Counted from the first letter of the stretch, positions 1-9,427 are shown. The stretch is DNA of 64,000 bases from Pseudobutyrivibrio sp. 49 (GCF_900100545.1 NZ_FNDP01000001.1:287115-351114); one strand, 5' to 3'. Translations and numbers: made by a program. Notes: generated by a model not told the origin, from the letters alone.

Positions 1-263
1 AGCTTGAATATGACCTTAAGGGATTTGGAGATTTAGTTAATACAGTAGCTCCTGTTCATATCAAACAGGATGGAATTCTTCATAACGTAATTGCGAAGTT
101 CGTGAAGATGCCAGGAGAATCAGAGGATTTCGTGGCCAGTGGTGATACACTTAACAATGCAGGTGTAAAGCTTGCTCAGTCCTTTGTAGGAACAGGATAT
201 AACGAACAGGTTCGTTACTTCCCAGACTTTGGAGCACGTTTATATTTCGCAGAGAAAGAATAA
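1..263 (+). CDS. C-terminal fragment, probable GH36 alpha-galactosidase
   Basis: An open frame enters from the left edge (first whole codon at base 3) and stops at 261-263, giving 86 residues. The tail follows a pattern I associate with the C-terminal beta domain of GH36 alpha-galactosidases: a GD-x-LNNAGVKL segment, then GTGYN, then DFGARLYF near the end. Such enzymes release terminal alpha-galactose from plant oligosaccharides, which suits a plant-fibre degrader. The catalytic domain lies outside the window, so the assignment rests on this tail only. Another glycoside hydrolase or a carbohydrate-active enzyme domain is possible. Confidence 0.45.
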   Translation, partial: LEYDLKGFGDLVNTVAPVHIKQDGILHNVIAKFVKMPGESEDFVASGDTLNNAGVKLAQSFVGTGYNEQVRYFPDFGARLYFAEKE

Positions 264-299
264 AAATTAAGACCAGCGATTTGCTGGTCTTAATTTTTT
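263..299. terminator. Bidirectional rho-independent terminator
   Basis: A perfect 15-bp stem (263-277 with 283-297) has a 5-nt loop and A/T runs on both sides. It lies between the converging upstream fragment and the CLC gene and can serve both. Confidence 0.85.
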
Positions 300-1575
300 A
301 TTGTACTTTTTTATCGATATAGTTACTTTTGTATTTACTGTAAACAATCTTTTGTGCCTTATAAAGTCCAGTATAGCCTGATACCCAGTAAGCGAAGGCT
401 ACCGCTAAAAGGAAGTAAGGCATTGGCTCATATCCGAATAACTCAAAGCAGATTAGCAAGCTTGATATTGGACAATTGGTAACGCCACAGAAGAGAGCGC
501 CCATACCTACAGCTGCCATAAGTGGTGCTGGAAGACCAAGGAGTGGTCCTACGGCAGCTCCTAAAGTAGCACCTATAAATAATGTTGGAACGATTTCACC
601 GCCTTTGTAGCCACAGGATAATGTGAGGGTGGTGAAAACTATCTTTAATAAGAATACCTGTAATCCAATTGCTGCACCTGTAAAGCAAGAAGCAATGATT
701 GCAGAACCAGTACTGTTATAATTTTGATTTCCAACTAAAAGTGTAAGTATAAGAACAGAGGTACCACCTACAACTGCTTTTATATATGGGTTAGTGACCT
801 TCCCTGAAAGGAACTCTTCATATTTATGTAAGCATGTGCAAAACAAAATAGAAACGAAACCGCAAATTACTGCGAAAATACATATTAAAACTGCGTTCTT
901 GATTCCAAAAGAAGGAATGTCGGGAATTAGATATTCTTCAGCACCTAATCCCATTTTATTTGCGACAGCTCTTGCTACAAGTGAAGAGATAACACATGGC
1001 ACCAAAGCAGCATAGTGCATTATTCCAACGGAAATAACTTCCATAGAGAAAATTGCTGCAGCCATTGGTGTTCCAAACAAAGCAGAAAAGGCTGCGCTCA
1101 TGCCACACATAATCATTGTCTTTTTATCTGTAGAATTAAGTCTGAAGGCACGTCCAATTCCATTTCCAATAGCTCCTCCCATTTGAAGAGCAGCACCTTC
1201 TCGGCCAGCAGAACCACCAATTAAATGTGTAATACATGTAGCTACAAAAATAAGTGGTGCTAATCTAAAAGGAAGCTTTTTATCGGATTGAATAGCTGCA
1301 ATAACAGTGTTAGTACCGCTGTCATTTTCCTTTAGGATTGTTTTATACATAAAGGTAATAAAAACAGCGCCTACAGGTAGAAGATATATAATCCAAGGGT
1401 TGGCTTCTCTTGTTTGAATAACAAATCTCATGGAAAGACCAAAGGCTGATGCAAAGGCACCAACAAATAGTCCTACAAGAACAGAAGCTACTGTCCAGGA
1501 TACAACAGACAGAGCTCGCTGGCTGTTGTGATCTATTTTGCGATAGGCTTTTTTCTTAAATTCGTCGTTAATCAT
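298..1575 (-). CDS. CLC-family anion transporter, resembling the CLC-F (fluoride/proton) clade
   Basis: A 425-residue polytopic membrane protein with CLC signatures: GREGA at residues 124-128, including the gating glutamate, and GYKGGEIVP at 322-330. The usual GSGIP anion-binding loop appears to be replaced by a segment near 86-91 (SGTNTV). The stretch FRLAPLIFVATCITHLIGG before GREGA resembles bacterial proteins of the fluoride-exporting CLC-F clade rather than classical chloride channels. There are no CBS domains. It is divergent from the lipid kinase gene, 75 bp apart, and converges on a shared terminator. The CLC fold is certain; fluoride specificity is inference from motifs. No fluoride riboswitch is visible upstream. 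Confidence 0.85.
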   Translation of the reverse strand: MINDEFKKKAYRKIDHNSQRALSVVSWTVASVLVGLFVGAFASAFGLSMRFVIQTREANPWIIYLLPVGAVFITFMYKTILKENDSGTNTVIAAIQSDKKLPFRLAPLIFVATCITHLIGGSAGREGAALQMGGAIGNGIGRAFRLNSTDKKTMIMCGMSAAFSALFGTPMAAAIFSMEVISVGIMHYAALVPCVISSLVARAVANKMGLGAEEYLIPDIPSFGIKNAVLICIFAVICGFVSILFCTCLHKYEEFLSGKVTNPYIKAVVGGTSVLILTLLVGNQNYNSTGSAIIASCFTGAAIGLQVFLLKIVFTTLTLSCGYKGGEIVPTLFIGATLGAAVGPLLGLPAPLMAAVGMGALFCGVTNCPISSLLICFELFGYEPMPYFLLAVAFAYWVSGYTGLYKAQKIVYSKYKSNYIDKKVQ

Positions 1576-1650
1576 GTGGATTCACCTTTCTTTTTTATCG
1601 ATAGTTTATATGCTATCATTATTACATATTATAGAAAAGGTATTTTTATT

Positions 1651-2577
1651 ATGAAGAACTATTTTATTGTAAACAAAGCCTCAAGAACTGGCAAAGCAGC
1701 TGAAACCTGGAATCGAATTGAAGAGTATCTGAAAAATAATAAGGTGGAATATCAGGTGCACTTTACTGAAGGAGCTGGAGATGCTACAGAATTTGCTAAA
1801 GCTGCCACCAGTACTGGAGAACAAGTTGGTCTTTTTGTTATGGGAGGAGATGGCACCTTAAACGAAGCCCTAAACGGAATAACAGACTTCGTAAATACGA
1901 TATATACTCCTTTACCATCTGGTTCTGCAAACGATTTTGTCAGTGGGATAGGTCTGCAGGGAGATGCTGTGGAAATATTGGATAGAGCTTTGAAAACTGA
2001 AGAATACAAAACCTATGATATAGGTAAGGTTATTTATGATGGAGGAGAGCGACTCTTTGAAGTTAGTGCAGGAATAGGTGTAGATGCATACGTATGTCTT
2101 CAGGCTCTTGATAGTAAGCTTAAAAAATTCCTTAATAGATTTGGCTTGGGGCAGGCTACCTATGGTCTTCTTACAGTGGGAGATATTTTTACAATGCCTT
2201 TTGCTGATTCAGAAATTACCCTATGGTATAAGGGAGAGATGAAAGAGAGCAAGGTAAAGGGAACTATATTTGCAGCTGCTATGAATTGTAAGGCAGAAGG
2301 CGGTGGTATTCCTATGGTTCCATTTGCAAAGCCTGATTCAGGATATCTTACAGCATTTCATGCCCATGATATTAGCAGACTGAAATGTTTGTGCCTTTTG
2401 CCATACTTGGTTGCCGGAAAACATGGAGGTAAATCGGGTTTCGAGTTCTTAAATTTTGATAAAATGAAAATCAAAATGGATACCCCAATGTGTGTTCATG
2501 CAGATGGGGAACACCTTGGATTTTTTGAGGAAATTTGCTTCGAATGTTTGCCACAGGCCCTTAAAATACGAGGTTGA
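1651..2577 (+). CDS. Diacylglycerol kinase family lipid kinase
   Basis: 308 residues from ATG 1651. An upstream in-frame extension to 1528 overlaps the divergent CLC gene and is rejected because AAAAGG lies about 10 nt before this ATG. The nucleotide-binding motif GGDGT is at residues 65-69, followed by NEALNG, and PSGSANDF comes later; both are hallmarks of the DgkB/YegS catalytic domain. The enzyme probably phosphorylates diacylglycerol or a related lipid at the inner membrane face, recycling lipid from membrane and lipoteichoic-acid turnover. It is monocistronic. The exact lipid substrate cannot be read from sequence. Confidence 0.88.
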   Translation: MKNYFIVNKASRTGKAAETWNRIEEYLKNNKVEYQVHFTEGAGDATEFAKAATSTGEQVGLFVMGGDGTLNEALNGITDFVNTIYTPLPSGSANDFVSGIGLQGDAVEILDRALKTEEYKTYDIGKVIYDGGERLFEVSAGIGVDAYVCLQALDSKLKKFLNRFGLGQATYGLLTVGDIFTMPFADSEITLWYKGEMKESKVKGTIFAAAMNCKAEGGGIPMVPFAKPDSGYLTAFHAHDISRLKCLCLLPYLVAGKHGGKSGFEFLNFDKMKIKMDTPMCVHADGEHLGFFEEICFECLPQALKIRG

Positions 2578-2626
2578 TGCATGTACAATTTATTAAAAAA
2601 GTATTAAATAATCCACAGCTGTCGCA

Positions 2627-2655
2627 TTGTTATTTTTGTAGTATAAGGTTATAAT
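2627..2655 (+). promoter_or_regulatory. Sigma-A type promoter for the DUF5692-like gene
   Basis: TTGTTA (2627-2632) and a consensus TATAAT (2650-2655) are separated by 17 bp, about 60 bp before the start codon. A strong AAGGAGG site follows at about 2702. Confidence 0.75.
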
Positions 2656-2716
2656 ATGTAATGGAGTAACGGGGAATCGTTTCTCGTATATTTAAATAAT
2701 TAAGGAGGATGGAAAT

Positions 2717-3829
2717 ATGCTTTTCCAAATTACTAATCTTTGGCAGATCCTTGGCTGGTGCTTAGTATTTGCTGGATTAATTATTATGAATGAGCTTGGA
2801 CGTCGCACTAAGGTCGGCGGTATGATTATCTTCGTAATCATCCCAGCTATTCTTACTGTTTACTTTATTCTTGCACATGTTGGTATGTTCGGTGGTTCTG
2901 CTAATCCAACAGTAGCTTACATGGATGGTTGGTTCCACTACTTTAAACTTTATGCTGCAGACATCGGATGTGTCGGCTTCATGATGATCAAGTACAAGTG
3001 GGGCATTGGTAAGGAAAAATGGTTCGCTTGGTGGCCATGGTTCATCGTTGCAGCAAACATCATGATTGCTAACGTATCAGATATGGAGTCAGCTCTTGCT
3101 GCTTATCAGATTTCTGGTACACTTTCTGGTGCTTGGTGGGCTTCAAACGAAGGTGTATTCATCTACGGTGGATGGTGGAACGTTGTTAACGCTATCGCTG
3201 GTATGATCAACATCTTCTGTATGACAGGTTGTGTAAAGCTTTACACATCAAACGACAAGAACCAGTCAGATATGATTTGGCCAGATATGACAGTTTGGTT
3301 CATTATTGCATATGATGTATGGAACTTCGAGTACACATACTTAAATCTTCCTACACATACATGGTACTGTGGTGTTGCACTTCTTCTTGCTCCTACATTT
3401 GCTAACGCACTTTGGAACAAGGGTGCTTGGATCCAGAACCGTGCTAATACACTTGCAATTTGGTGCATGTGGGCACAGGTAGTACCTCTCTTCCAGTTAA
3501 AGGGTACATTTGCAGCTGTTCTTCCTCGTGTATACGGTGGCGCTACAGAGGCTGGTATCACAACAATGGATCTTTACGAGCAGGCTATCGCTCTTTACAA
3601 TGCAGGCCAGGGCAAGACAGCAGCAGCTGGTGAGGCTATTGCAGCAATGGGTATCACAGCAGATCCTACAATGCAGGGCTTTGTAGCAATGGCAGCTTTA
3701 GCAGCTAACGTAATTTGTATTGCAGTTATCATTAGAAACTCTATCAGACTTGGACACAATCCATATTCTGCTCCAGTATTCGAAGGTACAAAGGATTACG
3801 AAGAAGCTATGGCTCGTGCAGCTAAGTAA
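2717..3829 (+). CDS. Multi-spanning membrane protein, DUF5692-like
   Basis: 370 residues, rich in Trp and hydrophobic stretches, with roughly nine or ten likely membrane segments beginning at residues 8-25 and 36-55. The sequence resembles the DUF5692 family, which I know only as an uncharacterised integral membrane family. Codon choice is narrow (CTT for Leu, GCT/GCA for Ala, GGT for Gly), like the ribosomal and aminoacyl-tRNA synthetase genes in this window, and the promoter and ribosome-binding site are near consensus. Together these suggest high expression. It stands alone between its own promoter and terminator. I cannot name a substrate. Confidence 0.6.
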   Translation: MLFQITNLWQILGWCLVFAGLIIMNELGRRTKVGGMIIFVIIPAILTVYFILAHVGMFGGSANPTVAYMDGWFHYFKLYAADIGCVGFMMIKYKWGIGKEKWFAWWPWFIVAANIMIANVSDMESALAAYQISGTLSGAWWASNEGVFIYGGWWNVVNAIAGMINIFCMTGCVKLYTSNDKNQSDMIWPDMTVWFIIAYDVWNFEYTYLNLPTHTWYCGVALLLAPTFANALWNKGAWIQNRANTLAIWCMWAQVVPLFQLKGTFAAVLPRVYGGATEAGITTMDLYEQAIALYNAGQGKTAAAGEAIAAMGITADPTMQGFVAMAALAANVICIAVIIRNSIRLGHNPYSAPVFEGTKDYEEAMARAAK

Positions 3830-3850
3830 TTAGTTATACAGATTATTTTA

Positions 3851-3883
3851 AGTCCGGACAGTTTATCTGTCCGGGCTTTTTTG
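3851..3883 (+). terminator. Rho-independent terminator after the DUF5692-like gene
   Basis: The stem AGTCCGGACA/TGTCCGGGCT has a 6-nt loop and a T run, starting about 20 nt after the stop codon. Confidence 0.85.
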
Positions 3884-3948
3884 CTATAATTATCTTTAAT
3901 TGGGGAGTTTTGTTAATAAGAAATTGTAATTAAAGAAGGGCCTGAATA

Positions 3949-4710
3949 ATGACTAAGGTTTATTACTTGATGCATAGCTCTTTTTTGGTGGAGCTGGATG
4001 ATAGATACTTGTTGTTTGATTATTTTAATAAAGAAGTTTGTGCGGAAGTTGTAGAATATCATGGTTCTTTGCCGGAGCTTTCTCCAGAGAAGGCCTTGTA
4101 TGTGTTTGCAAGTCACAGCCACAAGGATCATTGGTGGTTGGAAAATCTTAGACTTGCAGAGGGAAGAAATAATGTTAAATTTATTCTTTCAAAAGATATT
4201 CGACTTGGTAGAAATTACTTGATTCGAAATGGTTATGATTTATCTATAAAAGATAAGATAACCTTTGTAGCACCACTTAAAAAATATCGTATAGACGATA
4301 TGACAATTGAAACTCTTCGTTCTACGGATGCAGGAGTGGCCTTTGTAATCAATGTAAATGGCATGAATATTTATCATGCTGGTGATTTGAATTGGTGGAA
4401 TGCAGAAGGACGAGGGGAGCTTTACGGTGAGGTTTATGGCAGAGAATATAAGCGCGCCTTAAAGCCAATTGCAAATCGACATTTTGATTTAGCTTTTGTA
4501 GTGCTTGATTCCAGAATGGGAGAGGATGGCTATTTCCTTGGAATGGAGCATTTTGTAAAGAATATTGAATGCGATTATATTTTCCCTATGCATATGTGGG
4601 GTGAATATAAATGGATTGAAAGATTTAAGGGAAGGCCGGGAATGGCGAACCTTAAAGATCGGATAATAGATATTGATCAAGAAAATATGATTTTTGAAAT
4701 AGAGGACTAG
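3949..4710 (+). CDS. MBL-fold metallo-hydrolase
   Basis: 253 residues with the metallo-beta-lactamase zinc motif SHSHKDHWW at about residues 55-63 and a later AGDLNWWN aspartate motif. The short HSSFLVEL opening is typical of UlaG-like or RNase-Z-like MBL proteins. It probably hydrolyses a phosphodiester or other ester in the cytoplasm; the substrate is unknown. The gene ends one base before the DNA glycosylase gene begins, so the two are likely cotranscribed. That hints at, but does not prove, a nucleic-acid-related role. Confidence 0.75.
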   Translation: MTKVYYLMHSSFLVELDDRYLLFDYFNKEVCAEVVEYHGSLPELSPEKALYVFASHSHKDHWWLENLRLAEGRNNVKFILSKDIRLGRNYLIRNGYDLSIKDKITFVAPLKKYRIDDMTIETLRSTDAGVAFVINVNGMNIYHAGDLNWWNAEGRGELYGEVYGREYKRALKPIANRHFDLAFVVLDSRMGEDGYFLGMEHFVKNIECDYIFPMHMWGEYKWIERFKGRPGMANLKDRIIDIDQENMIFEIED

Positions 4711-4711
4711 A

Positions 4712-5551
4712 ATGATTTTTAGCAAGAAATTAACTCCCGAAGAGTTTGATCCAGAGGTCATCATGAACTCTGGTCAAGTTTTCAGAATGAAGCGGGAAAC
4801 AAAGGGTGCAGATGGTATGCCAGATACCTACAGCGCCTGTTCAGGAGATAATGATATATATTTTTATTTAAACAAAGATAAAGATACCTGGGACTTTGCC
4901 TGTGAGGAAAGTCAGTGGGATTTCTGGCAGAGATATTTTGATTTTGACACAGATTACATTGCCTACAATGATAAAATTCGCAGTAGCAATGATAAATTTT
5001 TGAAGGATTCCTTAAAGGATTCTTTTGGGATGAGGATTCTCAGACAGGATTTATGGGAGGTATTTATCTCTTATGTTATTTCTCAAAATAACAACATTCC
5101 TAAGATAAAAAAATCTATTCAGATTCTGTGTGATAGATATTCTGATGGTATTCATTTTCCAAAGGCAGACACACTGGCTTATATTCCAGAGTCGGAGCTG
5201 ATGGATGGAACAGCTCTTGGATATAGAGCAGATTATATAATTGGCATTTCGAAAAAGGTGGTAGCTGGAGAGCTTGATATAGAAAAGATTAGCAAACTTC
5301 CTATTGATGAAGCCTATAACAAGCTTCTTGAAATAAAAGGAATCGGACCAAAAGTTGCCAACTGCATTATGCTTTACGGCTTCCATTTCATGGAAAGTTA
5401 TCCAATTGATACCTGGATGAAAAAGATAATTACTGAGGATTACAAAGACTATTCCAAGAAGGATTATCTTGATTATATTAATGGCTCCTATGGCGGATTT
5501 CAGGGGTACGTTCAACAGTTACAGTTCTATCATAAACGTAAGACAAAATAA
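4712..5551 (+). CDS. OGG1-type 8-oxoguanine DNA glycosylase
   Basis: 279 residues in the HhH-GPD superfamily. The N-terminal part has the OGG-like QVFRM motif. The helix-hairpin-helix reads KGIGPKVANC with candidate catalytic Lys214, and the activating aspartate is D233 in PIDTW. The arrangement matches OGG1 rather than MutM, so the enzyme should excise 8-oxoguanine and nick the abasic site. It follows the MBL gene with a one-base gap and precedes the CbiB-like gene. Length is normal for prokaryotic OGG. Confidence 0.85.
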   Translation: MIFSKKLTPEEFDPEVIMNSGQVFRMKRETKGADGMPDTYSACSGDNDIYFYLNKDKDTWDFACEESQWDFWQRYFDFDTDYIAYNDKIRSSNDKFLKDSLKDSFGMRILRQDLWEVFISYVISQNNNIPKIKKSIQILCDRYSDGIHFPKADTLAYIPESELMDGTALGYRADYIIGISKKVVAGELDIEKISKLPIDEAYNKLLEIKGIGPKVANCIMLYGFHFMESYPIDTWMKKIITEDYKDYSKKDYLDYINGSYGGFQGYVQQLQFYHKRKTK

Positions 5552-5572
5552 TTATATACAAGGGATAGAGTA

Positions 5573-6496
5573 ATGTTTAAACTACACATTCTAGCGTTAT
5601 TATTAGGGACAATTTTAGAGTTTGTTTTCGGGAGAATTTATAGCCTGTGGAATCCTATGGATACCATCAAAAGACTGGTAGAATTCCTGGACAGGGCTTT
5701 ACTGGGGGATGAGATTATCCTTCTTGAGCCTTCAAAACAAAGAAGCTTTGGAAGATGGCTTATAGTTATTGTCGTAGCGCCAGTATTTTTAATCATCCTG
5801 TTTTTTAACATATTGTGCTACGAAATTGCACCTTCCTTTGGTGTACTTTTTGAGGCTGTGGCTACCTATTTCTGCTTGGATTATCATCGCTTGTACTATG
5901 GCGGTCTTGGAGTGACTGATGATTTTTATGGTGATGGTATTGATGCTATGAAGCATCCAGCAGGTATTCTTATGAATCAAGAGGAGAATGCCGATACAGA
6001 GCCAAACGTTACAAAAAACGTAATTACGTATATTGCTAAAGAGACTGATCGTAGTGTGCTGTCATCCTTGTTGGTTATGTTTTTATTTGGACCAGTTGGA
6101 GGCTTCCTTTATAGGTCTTTGATGCTGATTCAGGATAGAATAGGTGATAGTGTAGCCCAAAATCGTAGATACGAATTTTTTGGTCAGCCTATTGTGAGTG
6201 TTAATAAGGTGGTGGATTGGCTTCCATCAAGAGTTAGCAGTGCAATCGTGGTATTTGCCGCTCGTCATACCTTTGGTGGTTTTAATGGCAAAAACGCCAG
6301 ATACATTCACCTGAGAGATGGGCAGGGAAGTGTATCAGCTTTTGCGGGAGCTCTTGATATTGCCTTAGAAAATGGGCTGATAGGAGATGATGATAAGGTG
6401 GCAGATGCCAAGGATATTAGAAAGGCTGTAGGTCTACTTAGAAATAGTTATTTATTATGCCAGGTTATTTTAGTGATTTTATTGTTATTTTTCTGA
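5573..6496 (+). CDS. Divergent CbiB/CobD-like membrane protein
   Basis: 307 residues with hydrophobic segments at the N-terminus, near 60-80, around 170-190 and at the C-terminus. The spacing of ETDRS, FGPVGGFLYRSL, IQDRIGD, FFGQP and WLPSRVSSA, then a Gly/Ala-rich AFAGALDIAL motif, follows the CbiB adenosylcobinamide-phosphate synthase layout. The strongly conserved motifs before this in CbiB are replaced. No other cobalamin gene is nearby. It is 21 bp after the glycosylase gene. It may be a CbiB paralogue with another amide-forming or membrane role. Confidence 0.6.
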   Translation: MFKLHILALLLGTILEFVFGRIYSLWNPMDTIKRLVEFLDRALLGDEIILLEPSKQRSFGRWLIVIVVAPVFLIILFFNILCYEIAPSFGVLFEAVATYFCLDYHRLYYGGLGVTDDFYGDGIDAMKHPAGILMNQEENADTEPNVTKNVITYIAKETDRSVLSSLLVMFLFGPVGGFLYRSLMLIQDRIGDSVAQNRRYEFFGQPIVSVNKVVDWLPSRVSSAIVVFAARHTFGGFNGKNARYIHLRDGQGSVSAFAGALDIALENGLIGDDDKVADAKDIRKAVGLLRNSYLLCQVILVILLLFF

Positions 6497-6594
6497 AATA
6501 CAGTGGAATTTAAAAATACTTTGGATTATAATTTGAGTAAGTATGTAATACAGGTTTAATTAGTATTATAAATTGTGATTTAGGAGGAATTGCC

Positions 6595-6729
6595 ATGTCT
6601 GCATTTTTATCTACTTTTGCAAGTTATCTGATTAAAATGATCATACTGGTTGCGCTAGGCATCTGCGGAGGCTTCATTGGAGTTAAGCTTCGCAAGTCAA
6701 AAAATAGGAAAGAAGGTATTGAGGAGTAA
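6595..6729 (+). CDS. Small single-span membrane protein, 44 aa
   Basis: Starts at ATG 6595 after a good TAGGAGG site. It has one hydrophobic helix (about residues 10-32) followed by a basic tail (KLRKSKNRK), so the C-terminus probably faces the cytoplasm. It lies between the CbiB-like gene and alaS. I do not recognise a named family. The ribosome-binding site and membrane-protein composition make it likely real. Confidence 0.6.
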   Translation: MSAFLSTFASYLIKMIILVALGICGGFIGVKLRKSKNRKEGIEE

Positions 6730-6772
6730 TTCTTCGTCTTCTTCCAAGTAATATATTTTGGAGGACTTTGTT

Positions 6773-9427
6773 TTGAATAACGGTGTTAATGATTTACGAC
6801 GCGCCTACTTGGAGTTCTTTGAGAGCAAGGATCATCTTTGCCTCAATAGCTTTTCTCTTGTACCACAGAATGACAACTCTTTGTTGCTCATCAACGCTGG
6901 TATGGCACCACTCAAGCCATACTTTACAGGTCAGGAGATTCCACCAAGAAAGCGCGTTACTACTTGTCAAAAATGTGTTAGAACAGGTGATATTGATAAT
7001 GTAGGTAAGACGGCTCGCCATCTTACTTTTTTTGAGATGCTTGGTAACTTCTCATTCGGAGATTACTTCAAGCATGAGGCAATCGCATGGTCTTGGGAAT
7101 TTCTTACAGAGGTTCTTAAGCTTGATGCAGATCGCCTTTACCCATCTATCTACGGAGAGGATGAGGAAGCTTTCGAAATCTGGACAAAGGAAGTTGGTGT
7201 AGCTCCAGAGCGCATCACACGTTTCTATCGTGATCCAGAGACAGGCGAATGTGACAACTTCTGGGAGCACGGCGCTGGTCCATGTGGTCCTTGCTCAGAG
7301 ATTTACTACGACCGTGGAGAGAAATACGGATGTGGAAAGCCAGATTGTAAGGTTGGTTGCGATTGCGACCGCTTCATGGAGGTTTGGAACAACGTATTCA
7401 CACAGTTCAATGGTGATGGCCACGGCGGTTATGAGGAGCTTTCTCAGAAGAACATCGATACAGGTATGGGTCTTGAGCGTCTCGCAGTTGTTATGCAGGA
7501 TGTAGATTCAGTATTCGATATCGATACAATGAAGGCTATTCGTGATAAGATTTGCGAGATGTCTGGAAAGAAGTATCAGGTAGATGCTCTTGATGATGTT
7601 TCTATCCGTCTTATCACTGATCATATTCGTTCATCAACATTCCTTATTTCTGATGGTGTTACACCTTCAAATGAGGGTAGAGGATACGTACTTCGTCGTC
7701 TTATTCGTCGTGCTGCAAAGCATGGTCGTGCACTTGGTATCAAGGGTACTTTTATGGCTAAGCTTTCAGAGACAGTTATCAACGAATGTAAGGACGGTTA
7801 TCCAGAGCTTTGGGAGAAGAGAGAGTTCATCTTCAAGACTCTCACAGCTGAGGAAGAGCAGTTCAATAAGACTATCGACAAGGGTCTTGAGATTCTTGCT
7901 GGTATGGAAGAGAAGCTTGTTGCAGCTGGTTCTAAGGAGCTTTCAGGCGAGGATACATTCAAGCTTTACGATACTTACGGATTCCCTGTAGATCTTACTG
8001 CAGAAATCCTTGAGGAGAAGGGCTTCACATACGATGCTGCAGGCTTCGAGGCTTGCATGGAGAAGCAGCGTCAGACAGCTCGTGCTGCTCGTAAAGAGAC
8101 AAACTACATGGGTGCAGATGCATCTGTTTACGATGATATCGATCTTTCTGTTACATCTGAGTTTGTAGGCTACGACAAGACTACATCAGAGTCTACAGTT
8201 ACAGTACTTACAACAGAGACAGAGATTGTTGATACACTTGCTGAGGGAATGATTGGTACAATCATCGTTCCTGAGACACCATTCTACGCTACAATGGGTG
8301 GTCAGATTGGTGATACAGGTGTTATCTCTACAGCTAATGGACAGTTCACTGTTAAGGATACAATCAAGCTTAAGGGTGGAAAGATTGGTCACGTTGGTGA
8401 GATGACTACTGGTATGATTAAGGTAGGCGAGAAGGTTACACTTACTGTTGATGCTGAGCGTCGTGCTCGCATCTGCAAGAACCACTCAGCTACTCACCTT
8501 ATGCAGAAGGCACTTCGTGAGGTACTTGGTACACACGTAGAGCAGAAGGGTTCTTACCAGGATGCTGACAGAACTCGTTTTGATTTCTCTCACTTCGAGG
8601 CAATGACTTCTGAGGAAATTGCTAAGGTAGAGAAGATGGTTAACGAGAAGATCGCTGAAGGCCTTGCTGTTGAGACAGCTATTATGTCTATCGACGAGGC
8701 AAAGAAGAGCGGTGCTATGGCTCTCTTCGGTGAGAAGTATGGCGATACAGTTCGCGTAGTTAAGATGGGTGATTTCTCTGTAGAGCTTTGTGGTGGTACA
8801 CACGTTGCAAACACATCAGAGATTTCAGCATTTAAGATTCTTTCTGAGTCTGGTGTAGCTGCTGGTACACGTCGTATCGAGGCTATCACTGGTACTGCAG
8901 TATTCGAATATTATGCAGACCTTGAGGCAAAGCTTAACGCTGCAGCTGCAGCACTTAAGTGTAAGCCAGCAGAGGTTGAAGAGAAGATTGCGCACCTTCA
9001 GAAGCAGCTTAAGGAGACAAACTCAGAGCTTGATTCTCTTAAGGCTAAGGCTGCACAGGCAGCTGTTGGTGATGTTATGGATTCAGTTGTCGAGGTTAAG
9101 GGTGTTAAGCTTCTTGCTACATCAGTTTCAGGTGTAGATATGAACGGCCTTCGTGATCTTGGCGACGATCTCAAGACAAAGCTCGGCGAGGGTGTAGTTG
9201 TTCTTGCATCTGATTGCGACGGCAAGGTAAATCTTGTAGTTATGGCTACAGATGATGCTCAGGCTAAGGGCGCACATGCAGGAAATCTTGTTAAGGCTAT
9301 CGCACCAAAGGTTGGCGGTGGCGGCGGCGGTCGTCCAAACATGGCACAGGCCGGAGGCAAGAACCCAGCAGGTATCGCTGATGCCTTAGCAGAAGCAAAA
9401 ACTGCATTAGAGGGCATGCTAAACTAA
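6773..9427 (+). CDS. alaS: Alanyl-tRNA synthetase
   Basis: 884 residues from TTG 6773. GGAGG at 6760-6764 gives 7-8 nt spacing to this TTG; the further upstream TTG 6758 would overlap the ribosome-binding site. It attaches alanine to tRNA-Ala. The class II catalytic domain has FFESKDHL near the start and the LINAGM motif. The editing domain shows NHSATHLM and the later CGGTHV zinc/editing motif. The C-terminal oligomerisation domain ends in the Gly-rich GGGGGGRPNMAQAGG segment. Codon use is strongly biased, as expected for high expression. Full length for the family. Confidence 0.98.
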   Translation: MNNGVNDLRRAYLEFFESKDHLCLNSFSLVPQNDNSLLLINAGMAPLKPYFTGQEIPPRKRVTTCQKCVRTGDIDNVGKTARHLTFFEMLGNFSFGDYFKHEAIAWSWEFLTEVLKLDADRLYPSIYGEDEEAFEIWTKEVGVAPERITRFYRDPETGECDNFWEHGAGPCGPCSEIYYDRGEKYGCGKPDCKVGCDCDRFMEVWNNVFTQFNGDGHGGYEELSQKNIDTGMGLERLAVVMQDVDSVFDIDTMKAIRDKICEMSGKKYQVDALDDVSIRLITDHIRSSTFLISDGVTPSNEGRGYVLRRLIRRAAKHGRALGIKGTFMAKLSETVINECKDGYPELWEKREFIFKTLTAEEEQFNKTIDKGLEILAGMEEKLVAAGSKELSGEDTFKLYDTYGFPVDLTAEILEEKGFTYDAAGFEACMEKQRQTARAARKETNYMGADASVYDDIDLSVTSEFVGYDKTTSESTVTVLTTETEIVDTLAEGMIGTIIVPETPFYATMGGQIGDTGVISTANGQFTVKDTIKLKGGKIGHVGEMTTGMIKVGEKVTLTVDAERRARICKNHSATHLMQKALREVLGTHVEQKGSYQDADRTRFDFSHFEAMTSEEIAKVEKMVNEKIAEGLAVETAIMSIDEAKKSGAMALFGEKYGDTVRVVKMGDFSVELCGGTHVANTSEISAFKILSESGVAAGTRRIEAITGTAVFEYYADLEAKLNAAAAALKCKPAEVEEKIAHLQKQLKETNSELDSLKAKAAQAAVGDVMDSVVEVKGVKLLATSVSGVDMNGLRDLGDDLKTKLGEGVVVLASDCDGKVNLVVMATDDAQAKGAHAGNLVKAIAPKVGGGGGGRPNMAQAGGKNPAGIADALAEAKTALEGMLN

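Noticed and set aside
1528-1650. N-terminal extension of the lipid kinase
   Set aside because: It overlaps the divergent CLC gene start and lacks a ribosome-binding site; ATG 1651 is better.
2640-2716. A riboswitch before the DUF5692-like gene
   Set aside because: The leader is short and AT-rich with no recognisable aptamer.
8186-8889. Long antisense frames inside alaS
   Set aside because: Strong codon bias in alaS keeps the other frames open; no ribosome-binding sites or known motifs.
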